Assembly (NCBI GenBank): GCA_964569085.1
Contig: CAZMTA010000014.1
Coordinates: 27,873 to 91,872 of the forward strand
Direction of reading: 5' to 3'
DNA length: 64,000 nucleotides
Origin: JAJCZZ01 sp964569085
GTDB taxonomy: Bacteria; Gemmatimonadota; Gemmatimonadetes; Longimicrobiales; Gaopeijiaceae
In this document: positions 53,651-62,124 of the stretch, one piece after another
Layout of the letters: the number at the start of each line of letters is the position of its first letter
How positions within the stretch are numbered: position 1 is the stretch's first letter
Made by a program: the position numbers and the translations under genes
The notes under the pieces: model-generated
Database searches by the model: none
What the model saw: only the letters and a program-made list of their open reading frames with translations
What the model was told of the DNA's origin: nothing

Positions 53651-55950
53651 GCGTCCGGTCGGCCCGGCGGCGCGTCCGGCCCCTGCTCCTCGGCCTCGGC
53701 CTCCTGGCGCTGGCGGCGGCGGCCGCCGCCGGCCAGGCCGGGCCCACGGGCGACGGTGTGGTCCGGGGAAGCGTCTCCGGGCGGTTCGAGGAGCGGGCCG
53801 GCCCCCTGCCCTGGGCCTCGGTGGAGGCGTGGACCGTGGGGGTCCGTCGCTCGGTGGTGGCCGACTCCCTGGGCCGCTACGAGCTCCGGGGGCTCCCCGC
53901 CGGCCTGATCCGGATCCGGGTGACCCACGCCGGCCACCACCCCTCCGTTCTCGACGTCCTCGTCCCCGCGGGCGGCACGGCCTTGGTGGACGTGGAGCTC
54001 CGGGCGCGCCCGGTGGAGCTCCCGGCGCTGGACGTCACCGCGGGGCTCGACGTGCCCGACGTGGACGAGCGGGACGCCGGGAGCTCGGCCTCCCTGGCCG
54101 AGGTGGAGGTCGCGGCGCTGGGCGCCGGCGCGGGCCTGACCGAGGCCGGGATGGCCGAAGCCATGCGCGGGCTGCCGGGGAACGACCCCGCCCAGGCCAC
54201 CGACGTCCTCTTCATGCGCGGCTCCACCACGGACCTCAAGCTGGTGCTCCTGGACGGGGCGCCCGTCTACACCCCCTTCCACGTGGCCGGCCTCCTCCGG
54301 AGCTTCGAGCCCGCCGCGCTGGGCCGGGCCGAGCTCCACATGGGGGGCGCCCCGGCGCGCTACGACGGGGGGCTGACCTACATCCTGGACCTCCGCACCC
54401 GCCGCCCCGGCGCCGACCGCACCCGGGCCTCGGGCCACGTCGACCTCCTCTCCGCGGGAGCCTCCGCCGACGGGCCCCTGGGGGAGGGGGCCGGGTTCGT
54501 GGCCTCGACCCGCGCCCTCCACGACCTGGCCTCGGGCCCCCTGGGCAGCTCGCCGTACGGGTACCGGGACGCCCTCGTGGCCCTCGAGGCGGAGCCGGCG
54601 GAGGGGCAGCGGGTCCGGGCCACGGGCTTCTTGAACCGGGAGTCGGTCCTCCTGGACCTCCCCACCCCCTCGCGGGTGGCGCCGGACGAGGACGCCTGGT
54701 GGAGCAACCGGGCCCTCTCGGTGGGCTGGAACGGTCGGGTCGGCGGCCTCCTCGGCGACGTGACGGTGGCGGGCGGCCGGTACGACGCCTCCCTCCCGCT
54801 CCAGCCCTCGCCTCCCGAGGCGGGGGACCCGCTCCCCGACCCCCTCCTGGCCCGGGCGAGCCACGACCGGCTCCGCGCCGCCGCCGAGCTGGCCCGGGTC
54901 GGGCCCGACGGGGTGGTGCGGGTCGGCGTCACGGGCGAGGTCGTGGAGACCGCCTACGAAGCCGGGCCCTTCGGGGCGCCGCCGAGCTCGAGCACGGCCG
55001 CCGAGGCCCGGAGCGCCGGAGGGTACGTGGACGTCACCCGCCGGCTCTCCCCCGAGCTGACGGTGCGGGGCGGCCTCCGGGCCGACGGCCTGAGCGGGGC
55101 GGGCGGGGGGCTCCTCCTGGCGCCCCGGGCCGCCCTCACGTGGACGCTGGGGCCCCGGGCGCTCCTCACCGTGGCCGCGGGTCGGTTCCACCAGCACGCG
55201 CGGGCGCCGAGCGTGGAGGTGGAGCGGGCCATCTCCGACGTGGTGGGGGAGGAGCTGCCTCCGGACGAGCTCCTCCCGGTGGCCACGGCCGACCACCTGG
55301 TGCTCTCCCTCGACCAGGAGGTGGGGGACCGGACGCGCCTGGGCCTGGAGGGGTTCTGGAAGGGCTACCAGGGGCTGGGCGAGGACGACGGGGACCGCAT
55401 CCGCTCCTCGGGCGTCGACCTCCGCGTGCAGCGCCTGGGGGAGGATCTCTCGGTGTGGCTCGGCTACGGCCTCTCCTGGTTCTGGTCCACGGGCGGCGCG
55501 TCCACCGGCGGCGGGTCGGGCTCCGACGACTTCTCCGGGCGGCACCTCCTCTCGGCCGGGGTCCAGGGACGGCTGGCCGGGGCCGTGGGCGGCGAGCTCC
55601 GGGTGGCGTACGGGGCGGGGCTCCCCTACACGAGCATCCCCTTCGGCGCCGCGGACGAGGACGGCCTCAGCTCCCAGCCCGACCCGGAACCGACGCCCGA
55701 GGCCCGGGTCACGGAGGGTCCCCTGGTGGGCGGGCTGGACGAGGCCTTCCTACGGGTGGACGTGGAGCTGAACGCGGACCTGACCCCCTCGGTGGGCGGC
55801 CGCGAGTGGTCGGTGCGGCCCTACCTCCGCCTGCTGAATGCGCTGGACCGCAGGGACGCCCTCTTCTACGCCTTCAACCGGGACGGCGGCGTGGCCCCGC
55901 TCTCCGAGCGGTCCCTCATCCCGGTGCTGGGCGTGCGCTGGAGGTTCTGA
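53647..55950 (+). CDS. TonB-dependent receptor with N-terminal carboxypeptidase-regulatory-like domain
   Basis: 767 residues. Signal peptide, then a CarbopepD_reg-like domain (about residues 35-115: RGSVSGRFEERAGPLPWASV, RYELRGLPAGLIRIRVTHAG), a plug with TDVLFMRGSTTDLKLVLLDG and PVYTPFHVAGLLRSFEP, and a long barrel with a C-terminal strand ending VLGVRWRF. This is the SusC/FecA-like layout. Encoded downstream of an ECF sigma/anti-sigma pair, it resembles cell-surface signalling, but it lacks the STN secretin domain of FecA-type transducers. Substrate unknown. Confidence 0.87.
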   Translation: MSVRSARRRVRPLLLGLGLLALAAAAAAGQAGPTGDGVVRGSVSGRFEERAGPLPWASVEAWTVGVRRSVVADSLGRYELRGLPAGLIRIRVTHAGHHPSVLDVLVPAGGTALVDVELRARPVELPALDVTAGLDVPDVDERDAGSSASLAEVEVAALGAGAGLTEAGMAEAMRGLPGNDPAQATDVLFMRGSTTDLKLVLLDGAPVYTPFHVAGLLRSFEPAALGRAELHMGGAPARYDGGLTYILDLRTRRPGADRTRASGHVDLLSAGASADGPLGEGAGFVASTRALHDLASGPLGSSPYGYRDALVALEAEPAEGQRVRATGFLNRESVLLDLPTPSRVAPDEDAWWSNRALSVGWNGRVGGLLGDVTVAGGRYDASLPLQPSPPEAGDPLPDPLLARASHDRLRAAAELARVGPDGVVRVGVTGEVVETAYEAGPFGAPPSSSTAAEARSAGGYVDVTRRLSPELTVRGGLRADGLSGAGGGLLLAPRAALTWTLGPRALLTVAAGRFHQHARAPSVEVERAISDVVGEELPPDELLPVATADHLVLSLDQEVGDRTRLGLEGFWKGYQGLGEDDGDRIRSSGVDLRVQRLGEDLSVWLGYGLSWFWSTGGASTGGGSGSDDFSGRHLLSAGVQGRLAGAVGGELRVAYGAGLPYTSIPFGAADEDGLSSQPDPEPTPEARVTEGPLVGGLDEAFLRVDVELNADLTPSVGGREWSVRPYLRLLNALDRRDALFYAFNRDGGVAPLSERSLIPVLGVRWRF

Positions 55951-55964
55951 GGGGGGGCTCGGGC

Positions 55965-55994
55965 TTGACCCGCACCCCGAAGAACGCCTATTCA
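55965..55994 (+). promoter_or_regulatory. Housekeeping-type promoter TTGACC-N18-TATTCA
   Basis: TTGACC (55965-55970) and TATTCA (55989-55994) are 18 bases apart. The predicted start near 56002 gives a 30-base leader with AGGAG six bases before the ATG at 56033. Confidence 0.65.
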
Positions 55995-56032
55995 TGGGCC
56001 TTCCCTCGACCCCGAAAGAACCAGGAGAACGA

Positions 56033-56467
56033 ATGTCCGACACGGCAGGAAACCGGATCCGCGTGATCCTCCGCTGGATCCAGATCAAGGACAACAAGGA
56101 AGCGGCTTGGGACGACGAAGGCGAGTTCCGCTTCCGCTCCAAGGTCACGAGCGGCGGAGAGGTCCAGGAGCTTGAGTTTCCCGATCCGCCCGCCTTCTGG
56201 TCGATCTCGGACCACCCCCGTCGGAGCAAGGTCGACAAGATCGACAAGGTGCTCTTCGAGGGAGCCGCCGGCGATTCGCTGGTGGTGGAGCTCTTCGGCG
56301 TCGAGCTGGACAACCTGAGCGCCAACGACCACCTCGAGGACTACCGCCGGGAGTTCACCGGCCCCGTCTCCTCCTGGATCGGCGTGCACTTCCCCTCGGA
56401 CGAGGGCGGGGACGACCCCGAGAACCTCTCGGACTGGCGCGTCTGCTACGAGGTCGAGACGGCCTGA
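56033..56467 (+). CDS. Hypothetical beta-rich cytoplasmic protein
   Basis: 144 residues, no signal peptide or span. The strand pattern (IRVILRWIQIKDNKEAAWDD, EFRFRSKVTSGGEVQELEFP, LVVELFGVELDNLSANDHLE) suggests a beta-sandwich; its base composition is slightly less GC-rich than its neighbours. I recognise no family. The promoter, AGGAG ribosome binding site and following hairpin make it a well-defined single-gene unit. Confidence 0.7.
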   Translation: MSDTAGNRIRVILRWIQIKDNKEAAWDDEGEFRFRSKVTSGGEVQELEFPDPPAFWSISDHPRRSKVDKIDKVLFEGAAGDSLVVELFGVELDNLSANDHLEDYRREFTGPVSSWIGVHFPSDEGGDDPENLSDWRVCYEVETA

Positions 56468-56497
56468 CGCCGCCCCCGACCCCCATGCTTCACGAGG

Positions 56498-56532
56498 ACG
56501 GCCCCGCCCGGCATACGCCCGGACGGGGCCGT
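56498..56532 (+). terminator. Hairpin after the beta-rich hypothetical gene
   Basis: A 14-base-pair stem with one mismatch (56498-56511 with 56519-56532) and a seven-base loop. It starts 30 bases past the stop at 56467. Confidence 0.6.
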
Positions 56533-56552
56533 TCGCGCAGGGAGCCCCGACC

Positions 56553-56696
56553 ATGACGATCCCGACCGTCCTCCAGACCGTGGTGGAGGGCCCGCCGCCC
56601 CAGGACCCCGGGCTGGTCCCCTACGTGCCCGCCGTGGCGTTCGTCCTCCTGGCGGCGGTGGTGTGGTGGATCTGGCGTCGCCTGGCCGAGGACTGA
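56553..56696 (+). CDS. 47-residue single-span microprotein
   Basis: ATG at 56553 with GGGAG about eight bases upstream. A Pro-rich amphipathic start (TVLQTVVEGPPPQDP) precedes one membrane span (YVPAVAFVLLAAVVWWIWRR) and the tail LAED. It lies ten bases before the M20 peptidase start and is probably co-transcribed with it. No family recognised. Confidence 0.6.
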   Translation: MTIPTVLQTVVEGPPPQDPGLVPYVPAVAFVLLAAVVWWIWRRLAED

Positions 56697-56706
56697 GGGA
56701 GCCGGC

Positions 56707-58173
56707 GTGAGGCGGGTCCTGGCGGTCGTGGCCGTGCTGCTCGTGGTCCTGGCCGGCGTGCTGGCGGGGCGGGCCCTGACCCTCCCGTCCCTGCAGCCCG
56801 AGGCGGAGCCCCTGGAGCCCCTGAGGCTGGACGAGGCCGGAGCCGTGGCCCGCCTCGCCGGAGCCGTCCGCTTCCCCACCGTCTCCTGGGAGGACCGGGA
56901 CCGGACCGACACGGCGGCGTTCCGCGCCTTCCACGCCTACCTGGAAGCCAGCTTCCCCCAGGTCCACCAGGCGCTCCGCGTGGACACGGTCGGGGACCTG
57001 AGCCTCCTGTACACCTGGGGAGGGGAGGACGGCGACCTCCCCCCGGTGGTCCTCATGGCCCATCAGGACGTGGTGCCCGCCGAGGGGGCCGGCTGGACCC
57101 ACCCGCCCTTCGCCGGCGTGGTCGAGGGCGGATGGGTCTGGGGGCGGGGCACCATGGACGACAAGGGGAGCCTCGTGGCCATCCTGGAGGCCGTGGAGAC
57201 CCTCCTGGACGCCGGCTTCCGCCCGCTGCGGACGGTGCACCTGGCCTTCGGCCACGACGAGGAGGTGGGGGGCGTCCGGGGCGCGGCCGCCGTGGCCCGG
57301 ACGCTGGCCGCCCGGGGCGTGGACGAGTACGCCCTCGTCCTGGACGAGGGGGGAGCCGTGGTCCGGGGGATGGTCCCGGGGATGGACGGGTCGGCGGCGC
57401 TGGTGGGCGTGGCGGAGAAGGGGTACCTGAACGTGGAGCTGGTCGTGGAGGGCGCGGGCGGGCACTCCTCCACCCCGCCCCGGGAGACCGCCGTGGGCAT
57501 CCTGGCCCGGGCCCTGGCGCGGCTGGAGGGGGATCCCTTCCCCGCCCGGCTGGCCGGCCCCTCCGAAGCCATGTTCCGCTGGCTCGCCCCGGAGATGCCC
57601 CTCGGGCCCCGGACGCTCTTCGCCAACCTCTGGCTGACCCGGCCGCTGGTGGAGTGGATGCTGGCGTCGGAGCCGGCCACGGCCGCGGCGGTGCGGACCA
57701 CGACGGCCCCGACCATGCTGGAGGGGTCCGAGAAGCCCAACGTCCTCCCCCTCCGGGCCCGGGCCGTGGTGAACCACCGGATCCTCCCCGGGGAGACCCG
57801 GGCCTCGGTGGTGGAGCGGGTGCGGGCGGTGGTGGACGATCCCCGGGTGGCCGTCCGACCCGTGGAGGAGGGCTCGTCCGACCCCTCGCCCGTGTCCGGG
57901 GTGGACGGGCGGGCCTTCCGGACGCTGGGGCGGACCATCCGGGAGGTCCTGGGCCCCGAGGAGGCCGTGGTGGCGCCCTTCCTCCTCATGGCCGGAACCG
58001 ACGCCAAGCACTTCGCGGCCCTTTCGGACCGGGTCTACCGCTTCCTCCCCGCCCCGGTGGGCCCCGAGGACCTCGCCCGCATGCACGGCGTGGACGAGCG
58101 CCTGTCCGCCGAGTCCCACCTCACCGCGGTGCGCTTCTACCACCGGCTCCTGGAGAACGCGGCCGGAGGCTGA
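56707..58173 (+). CDS. M20-family peptidase (carboxypeptidase S/PM20D1-like), membrane-anchored or secreted
   Basis: 488 residues. An N-terminal hydrophobic stretch (RRVLAVVAVLLVVLAGVLAG) directs export or anchoring. Metal-binding motifs follow: LMAHQDVVPAEG, VWGRGTMDDKGSLVAIL with the shared Asp, FGHDEEVGG with the catalytic Glu, VLDEGGAVVRG and MAGTDAKHFA with the last His. The dimerisation lid starts at GVAEKGYLNVELVVEGAGGH. This pattern is closest to yeast CPS1/PM20D1-type N-acyl amino-acid hydrolases. GTG start at 56707. Confidence 0.9.
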   Translation: MRRVLAVVAVLLVVLAGVLAGRALTLPSLQPEAEPLEPLRLDEAGAVARLAGAVRFPTVSWEDRDRTDTAAFRAFHAYLEASFPQVHQALRVDTVGDLSLLYTWGGEDGDLPPVVLMAHQDVVPAEGAGWTHPPFAGVVEGGWVWGRGTMDDKGSLVAILEAVETLLDAGFRPLRTVHLAFGHDEEVGGVRGAAAVARTLAARGVDEYALVLDEGGAVVRGMVPGMDGSAALVGVAEKGYLNVELVVEGAGGHSSTPPRETAVGILARALARLEGDPFPARLAGPSEAMFRWLAPEMPLGPRTLFANLWLTRPLVEWMLASEPATAAAVRTTTAPTMLEGSEKPNVLPLRARAVVNHRILPGETRASVVERVRAVVDDPRVAVRPVEEGSSDPSPVSGVDGRAFRTLGRTIREVLGPEEAVVAPFLLMAGTDAKHFAALSDRVYRFLPAPVGPEDLARMHGVDERLSAESHLTAVRFYHRLLENAAGG

Positions 58174-58222
58174 GGCCCCGCCCGGCCCCCGCCCTCCCCT
58201 TTTCCGCGCCCCCGCGGCCCCC

Positions 58223-58228
58223 TATCTT
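58223..58228 (+). promoter_or_regulatory. -10 box TATCTT ahead of the radical SAM gene
   Basis: TATCTT lies 37 bases before the ATG at 58266, which has GGAG six bases upstream. No clear -35 is visible. Confidence 0.4.
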
Positions 58229-58265
58229 CCGGGTGTTCGGCTTTTCTTCGGTACCCGGAGACGTC

Positions 58266-59336
58266 ATGCCCACGCCCCTCCCCGTGGTCCGCGGTCGCGG
58301 CTCGGCCCACAACCCGCCCAACCGGTTCGAGCGCCTGCACGTGGACCGCTCCGGGTGGCACGACCCCGACGATCCGGGACCCCGCACGCGGATCCTCGTG
58401 GACTCGGCGCGCTCGATCCTCTCCCACAACGACAGCCCGGACGTGGGGCTGGACGTGGGGATCAACCCCTACCGGGGGTGCGAGCACGGGTGCGCCTACT
58501 GCTACGCCCGGCCGAACCACGAGTACCTGGGCATGTCCGCCGGGCTCGACTTCGAATCCCGCATCCTCGTGAAGCGGGACGCCCCGGACCTCCTGCGCCG
58601 GGCGCTGGCCGCCTCCGGGTGGCGCCCCCGACCCATCATGCTCTCCGGCGTCACCGACGCCTACCAGCCCGTGGAGCGGCGGCTCCGGGTCACCCGGCGT
58701 TGCCTGGAGGTCCTGGCCGAGTTCCGGAACCCCGTCTCCATCATCACCAAGAGCTACCTGGTGACCCGGGACGTGGACCTCCTGGGCGAGCTCCACGAGC
58801 ACCGGGCGGCCGCCGTGACCCTGTCCATCACCACGCTGCGCAACGACCTCCAGCGCGCCCTGGAGCCACGGGCCAGCTCGCCGGCCCGCCGGCTCGGGGC
58901 CATCCGGGTCCTGGCCGACGCCGGCATCCCCGTGGGGGTGAACGTGGCCCCGGTCGTCCCGGGCCTCACGGACCACGAGCTCCCGGCCATCCTCGAGGCG
59001 GCCGCCGAGGCCGGGGCCTCGTGGGCGGGGTGGATCCTCCTCCGCCTGCCCCGGGGCGTCGGGCCCCTCTTCGAGCGCTGGCTCGAGACCCACGTGCCGG
59101 ACCGGAAGGAGAAGGTCCTGAGCCGGCTCCGCCAGCTCCGGGGAGGCCGGCTCTACGACAGCCGCTTCGGCACCCGGGGGCGGGGCGAGGGCCCCTTCGC
59201 GGAGCAGCTCCGCCAGCTCTTCCGGGTGAACCGCGACCGGCTGGGCCTGGATCGACCGCCCGAGCTCTCGGCCGCGGCGTTCCGGGTCCCGGAGCCGGAC
59301 CCCGGGCCCCAGCTCGGCCTCTTCGACGGGGGCTGA
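58266..59336 (+). CDS. PA0069-family radical SAM protein
   Basis: 356 residues. The cluster motif CEHGCAYC (C72, C76, C79) is preceded by GLDVGINPYRG and followed by YARPNHEYLGM, a layout shared by PA0069-like and spore-photoproduct-lyase-like radical SAM proteins. Further family phrases are LSGVTDAYQPVERRLRVTR, ITKSYLVTRDVDLL and VAPVVPGLTDHELPAILEAA. The reaction is unknown; the nearby context gives no substrate clue. ATG at 58266. Confidence 0.9.
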   Translation: MPTPLPVVRGRGSAHNPPNRFERLHVDRSGWHDPDDPGPRTRILVDSARSILSHNDSPDVGLDVGINPYRGCEHGCAYCYARPNHEYLGMSAGLDFESRILVKRDAPDLLRRALAASGWRPRPIMLSGVTDAYQPVERRLRVTRRCLEVLAEFRNPVSIITKSYLVTRDVDLLGELHEHRAAAVTLSITTLRNDLQRALEPRASSPARRLGAIRVLADAGIPVGVNVAPVVPGLTDHELPAILEAAAEAGASWAGWILLRLPRGVGPLFERWLETHVPDRKEKVLSRLRQLRGGRLYDSRFGTRGRGEGPFAEQLRQLFRVNRDRLGLDRPPELSAAAFRVPEPDPGPQLGLFDGG

Positions 59337-59361
59337 CGGGTCGGGCCCGGCGCCACCGCCC

Positions 59362-60300
59362 TCAGATCCGGGCCAGCGCGCCGTCCTGCCGGGCCCGGTG
59401 GGCGCGGCCGAAGGTCCAGAGGAAGTCGGTGAAGCCCCGGTCGTAGTCGGAGATGCCGTTCTGGCCGGTGAGCTTCATGCGCTGGTCGTAGAGGGTGCGC
59501 ATGGCCGTGGAGACCGTGCCCTGGTACGCGCTGGGCGCCGGACGCAGGGCCCGGAGCACGCCGGCCAGCTCGGGGCGCAGGTCCAGGTCGTCCACGAGCC
59601 GGTGGTACGCGTCGTGGTCCTCGTCGGCCAGGACCTTGAGCTGCCGGTGCAGCCGCTCCAGGAGCGCGGCCTGGACCAGGACGGGCTCGCCGGAGGAGAC
59701 CAGGGCCAGGTAGGAGAGGGCCTGGGCGTGGAGCTCCTTGAAGTACCCCTTCCGGTGGGCGAACTCGTGGCAGAGCACGTGGGGCTCCAGGACGCCGGTG
59801 TCCTGGAAGACGGCCACGTCTCCGGAGATGAAGTCGCAGACCCCCAGCGCGAAGGGGAAGAAGGCCCGGGCCAGGGTGAACTCCCGCACCTCGTCGCTGG
59901 TGAGGACCCGCTGCCCGGTCAGCCCGGCCACGAAGGCGGTGAGGCGCCCGTTGACCAGCGCCGCGAGCTCGGCCCGGGGCGGGAGGTCGTCGTCGAAGCC
60001 CTCCTCCAGCCGCGCCGCGAGGACCGTCAGCTCCCGGCGGCGCTCCTCCTCGGGCGTGGGCACGAGGTGGTGCACGTCGGAGCCGAACTCCCGCATGAAG
60101 TCGACGGGGCGCACGTCCCGGCGGCGGGACCAGTCCCGGGCGGCGCTTCCCGCGTAGAGCCCGAGGGCCGCCATCGACACCACCCGTCCGGGCAGCGTGG
60201 CCCCCAGGAGGAGCCTCGAGGCCAGCGGCGCCCCGGCGATGAGGTCGCTGAGCGCCACGGGGAGGTAGGTCGCGTCGTTGGGGATGCGGATCTCGTCCAT
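59362..60300 (-). CDS. DUF3810-like membrane-associated zinc peptidase-fold protein
   Basis: 312 residues. One hydrophobic stretch near residues 20-55 may insert in the membrane. The central VLCHEFAHRKGYFKELHAQA has the HExxH helix and a downstream Glu-rich helix, matching the DUF3810 arrangement. It is followed by LSYLALVSSGEPVLVQAALL. Catalysis is not demonstrated for this family. It faces the radical SAM gene convergently, 25 bases away. Confidence 0.7.
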   Translation of the reverse strand: MDEIRIPNDATYLPVALSDLIAGAPLASRLLLGATLPGRVVSMAALGLYAGSAARDWSRRRDVRPVDFMREFGSDVHHLVPTPEEERRRELTVLAARLEEGFDDDLPPRAELAALVNGRLTAFVAGLTGQRVLTSDEVREFTLARAFFPFALGVCDFISGDVAVFQDTGVLEPHVLCHEFAHRKGYFKELHAQALSYLALVSSGEPVLVQAALLERLHRQLKVLADEDHDAYHRLVDDLDLRPELAGVLRALRPAPSAYQGTVSTAMRTLYDQRMKLTGQNGISDYDRGFTDFLWTFGRAHRARQDGALARI

Positions 60301-60433
60301 GGAGCTTCCTACCTCGGGCGAGGGCGGGGAGGTCCCGCAAACGCCGACGCGCCGCCCACCCTCTCGGGAGAAGCGGCGCGTCGTTCCGTCCGCGACCGGT
60401 GCCCGCGGGCGGGCGTCCGGCGTCCCGGGCGAC

Positions 60434-60733
60434 TCACCCGTGCTCGAGCTCGTCGGCCTCCGGCACGAGCTCCAGCCGGAGCTCCACCATGCGTTCCGCG
60501 GCCTCGGGGACCGGGTCCACCACCTCGTCGGTGGTGAACGAGCTCGGAGCCGTCTGCACCGGCGCTTCCTGGGCCGCCCGTGGGGCCGCCAGGGCCAGGA
60601 GGCCCACCAGCAGCGGCACGCCCATGAGCGGCGCTCCGAAGGCGGCCCACCAGGGCACCGCCGACCGTCGTGCGGGGTTCGCGGCCCCGCGATCTATGAT
60701 GTTCATCGTCGATTCCTTCGTCGTTCCCGTCAT
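60434..60733 (-). CDS. Small membrane-anchored protein of unknown function
   Basis: 99 residues from the ATG at 60733 (GGAGG five bases upstream); an in-frame ATG at 60706 has AAGGA and is also possible. One span (about residues 28-50, WWAAFGAPLMGVPLLVGLLA) is followed by a polar, acidic C-terminal tail (SSFTTDEVVDPVPEAAERMV). No family recognised. Confidence 0.6.
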   Translation of the reverse strand: MTGTTKESTMNIIDRGAANPARRSAVPWWAAFGAPLMGVPLLVGLLALAAPRAAQEAPVQTAPSSFTTDEVVDPVPEAAERMVELRLELVPEADELEHG

Positions 60734-61065
60734 CGTTCCCTCCCCGTCCAGGGGGCCGGTCCACCGACCCCTCACCTCACCATTCGGAAGTCGCCCGTCG
60801 GAAGTTTCACGGTGCGCTTCCCCCATCCCTGCGCGGTCCCGCCCGGCCGCCGGACACGCCACCTCGCCCGAGGGGCTTCGCGGCACCGGCGGCTCCCGAT
60901 CCCGCACTCCCTTGGACGCACCCACCGGCCCGAGGGTTGCGGAGGGACCGGGCAGGCCGCGCCGGGGTTGCACTCCGGCGCCGGGACCCGGAATCTGCCC
61001 GGGACGCTCCCGGCGGCCCCGGGCCCCTTCTCCAGCACGCTCTCCCCCCCACGCCCCGCCCCTCC
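60734..61065. other. Divergent intergenic region with a short direct repeat
   Basis: No gene is seen. Two copies of CGGAAGT at 60785-60791 and 60799-60805 have a 14-base period and could be an operator for the minus-strand small membrane protein. The rest, up to the nucleotidyltransferase ATG, is C/G-rich with no ribosome binding site or clear promoter. Confidence 0.5.
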
Positions 61066-62001
61066 ATGGCCTCCCCCGACGGACCCACCCTCGTCGTCCT
61101 CGCCGCCGGCATGTCCCGCCGGTACGGACGCCTCAAGCAGCTCGACCCCGTCGGTCCCTCCGGCGAGGCCATCATGGACTACAACGTGTGGGACGCCTGG
61201 CAGGCCGGGTTCGGCCGGGTGATCCTGGTCACCCGCGAGGAGATCGAGGGCCCGGTGCGGGACCACGTGACCTCGCTGGTGGGCGGCCGGATCCCCGTGT
61301 CCATCTGCCTCCAGGAGCTGGACCTCCTTCCCGACGGCTATCGGGCGCCGCCGGACCGGCGGCAGCCCTGGGGCACCGCCCACGCGGTGCTGTGCGCGGC
61401 CCGCCTCCTGGACGAGCCCTTCGCGGTGTGCAACGCCGACGACCTCTACGGCGGCCACGCCTTCACCCGGCTGGCCTCCTTCCTCGGGGAGGGGCCGCCT
61501 CCGCCCGAGGCCGCCGTGGTCGGGTACACCCTCGCCCAGACCCTCCTGGGCTCGGGTCGCGTCTCCCGCGGGCTCTGCGTGCTGGGGCGGGACCGCTTCC
61601 TGGAGCGGCTGACCGAGATCCAGGACATCCGCATGGTGGAGGGTTGGATCACGGGGGTCGAGGCCGGAGGCGAGGGCATCGAGCTCCGGGGCCACGAGGT
61701 GGTCTCGATGAACATGTGGGCCTTCACCCCTCCGGTGGTGGCCCTCCTGCGCCGGCAGTTCGTCCGCTTCCTGGAAGCGTGGGGAGCCAGCACCGACGCC
61801 GAGTTCCGGATCTCGACGGCCGTCAACGGGCAGATCCGCGTCGGGCAGACCCGCTGCCAGGTCCTCCAGGCCGACGACCAGGGCTTCGGCATGACCCACC
61901 CCGACGACCACGACGAGGCCGTGGCCCAGGTCGCGGCGCTGGTCGACGAAGGGGTGTATCCCGCGGATCTGGGCGCCTCCTTCCGGGCCGGGCGAGGCTA
62001 G
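61066..62001 (+). CDS. Sugar-nucleotidyltransferase-like protein (NTP_transferase fold)
   Basis: 311 residues. The nucleotide-binding loop LVVLAAGMSRRYGRLKQLD opens the protein. The metal site is CNADDLYGGHAF, followed by VVGYTLAQTLLGSGRVSRGL and MNMWAFTPPVVALLRRQF. This resembles glucose-1-phosphate nucleotidyltransferases such as GlmU N-domain-like and MurNAc/hexose-1-phosphate enzymes; the exact sugar is unknown. The Shine-Dalgarno is absent, so translation may be leaderless. Ends with a T-tract terminator. Confidence 0.85.
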   Translation: MASPDGPTLVVLAAGMSRRYGRLKQLDPVGPSGEAIMDYNVWDAWQAGFGRVILVTREEIEGPVRDHVTSLVGGRIPVSICLQELDLLPDGYRAPPDRRQPWGTAHAVLCAARLLDEPFAVCNADDLYGGHAFTRLASFLGEGPPPPEAAVVGYTLAQTLLGSGRVSRGLCVLGRDRFLERLTEIQDIRMVEGWITGVEAGGEGIELRGHEVVSMNMWAFTPPVVALLRRQFVRFLEAWGASTDAEFRISTAVNGQIRVGQTRCQVLQADDQGFGMTHPDDHDEAVAQVAALVDEGVYPADLGASFRAGRG

Positions 62002-62019
62002 CCCGGCTCTCCGGGGCGT

Positions 62020-62049
62020 CCCGCGCCCTCCCCCACGACGCGGGGTTTT
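62020..62049 (+). terminator. Rho-independent terminator after the nucleotidyltransferase gene
   Basis: CCCGCG (62020-62025) pairs with CGCGGG (62039-62044), followed by GTTTT (62045-62049). It begins 18 bases after the stop codon. Confidence 0.6.
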
Positions 62050-62078
62050 CCCCACGGCGGAAGCTCGGGGCCGCCGCC

Positions 62079-62084
62079 TACCTT
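62079..62084 (+). promoter_or_regulatory. -10-like TACCTT ahead of the cytochrome gene
   Basis: TACCTT lies 40 bases before the ATG at 62125, which has GGAGGAG about four bases upstream. Same hexamer as at 18583-18588 and 27437-27442 on the minus strand. Confidence 0.4.
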
Positions 62085-62124
62085 CGAGTCAGAGGCGTGC
62101 ACTCCAACCCGAAGGAGGAGCTCC

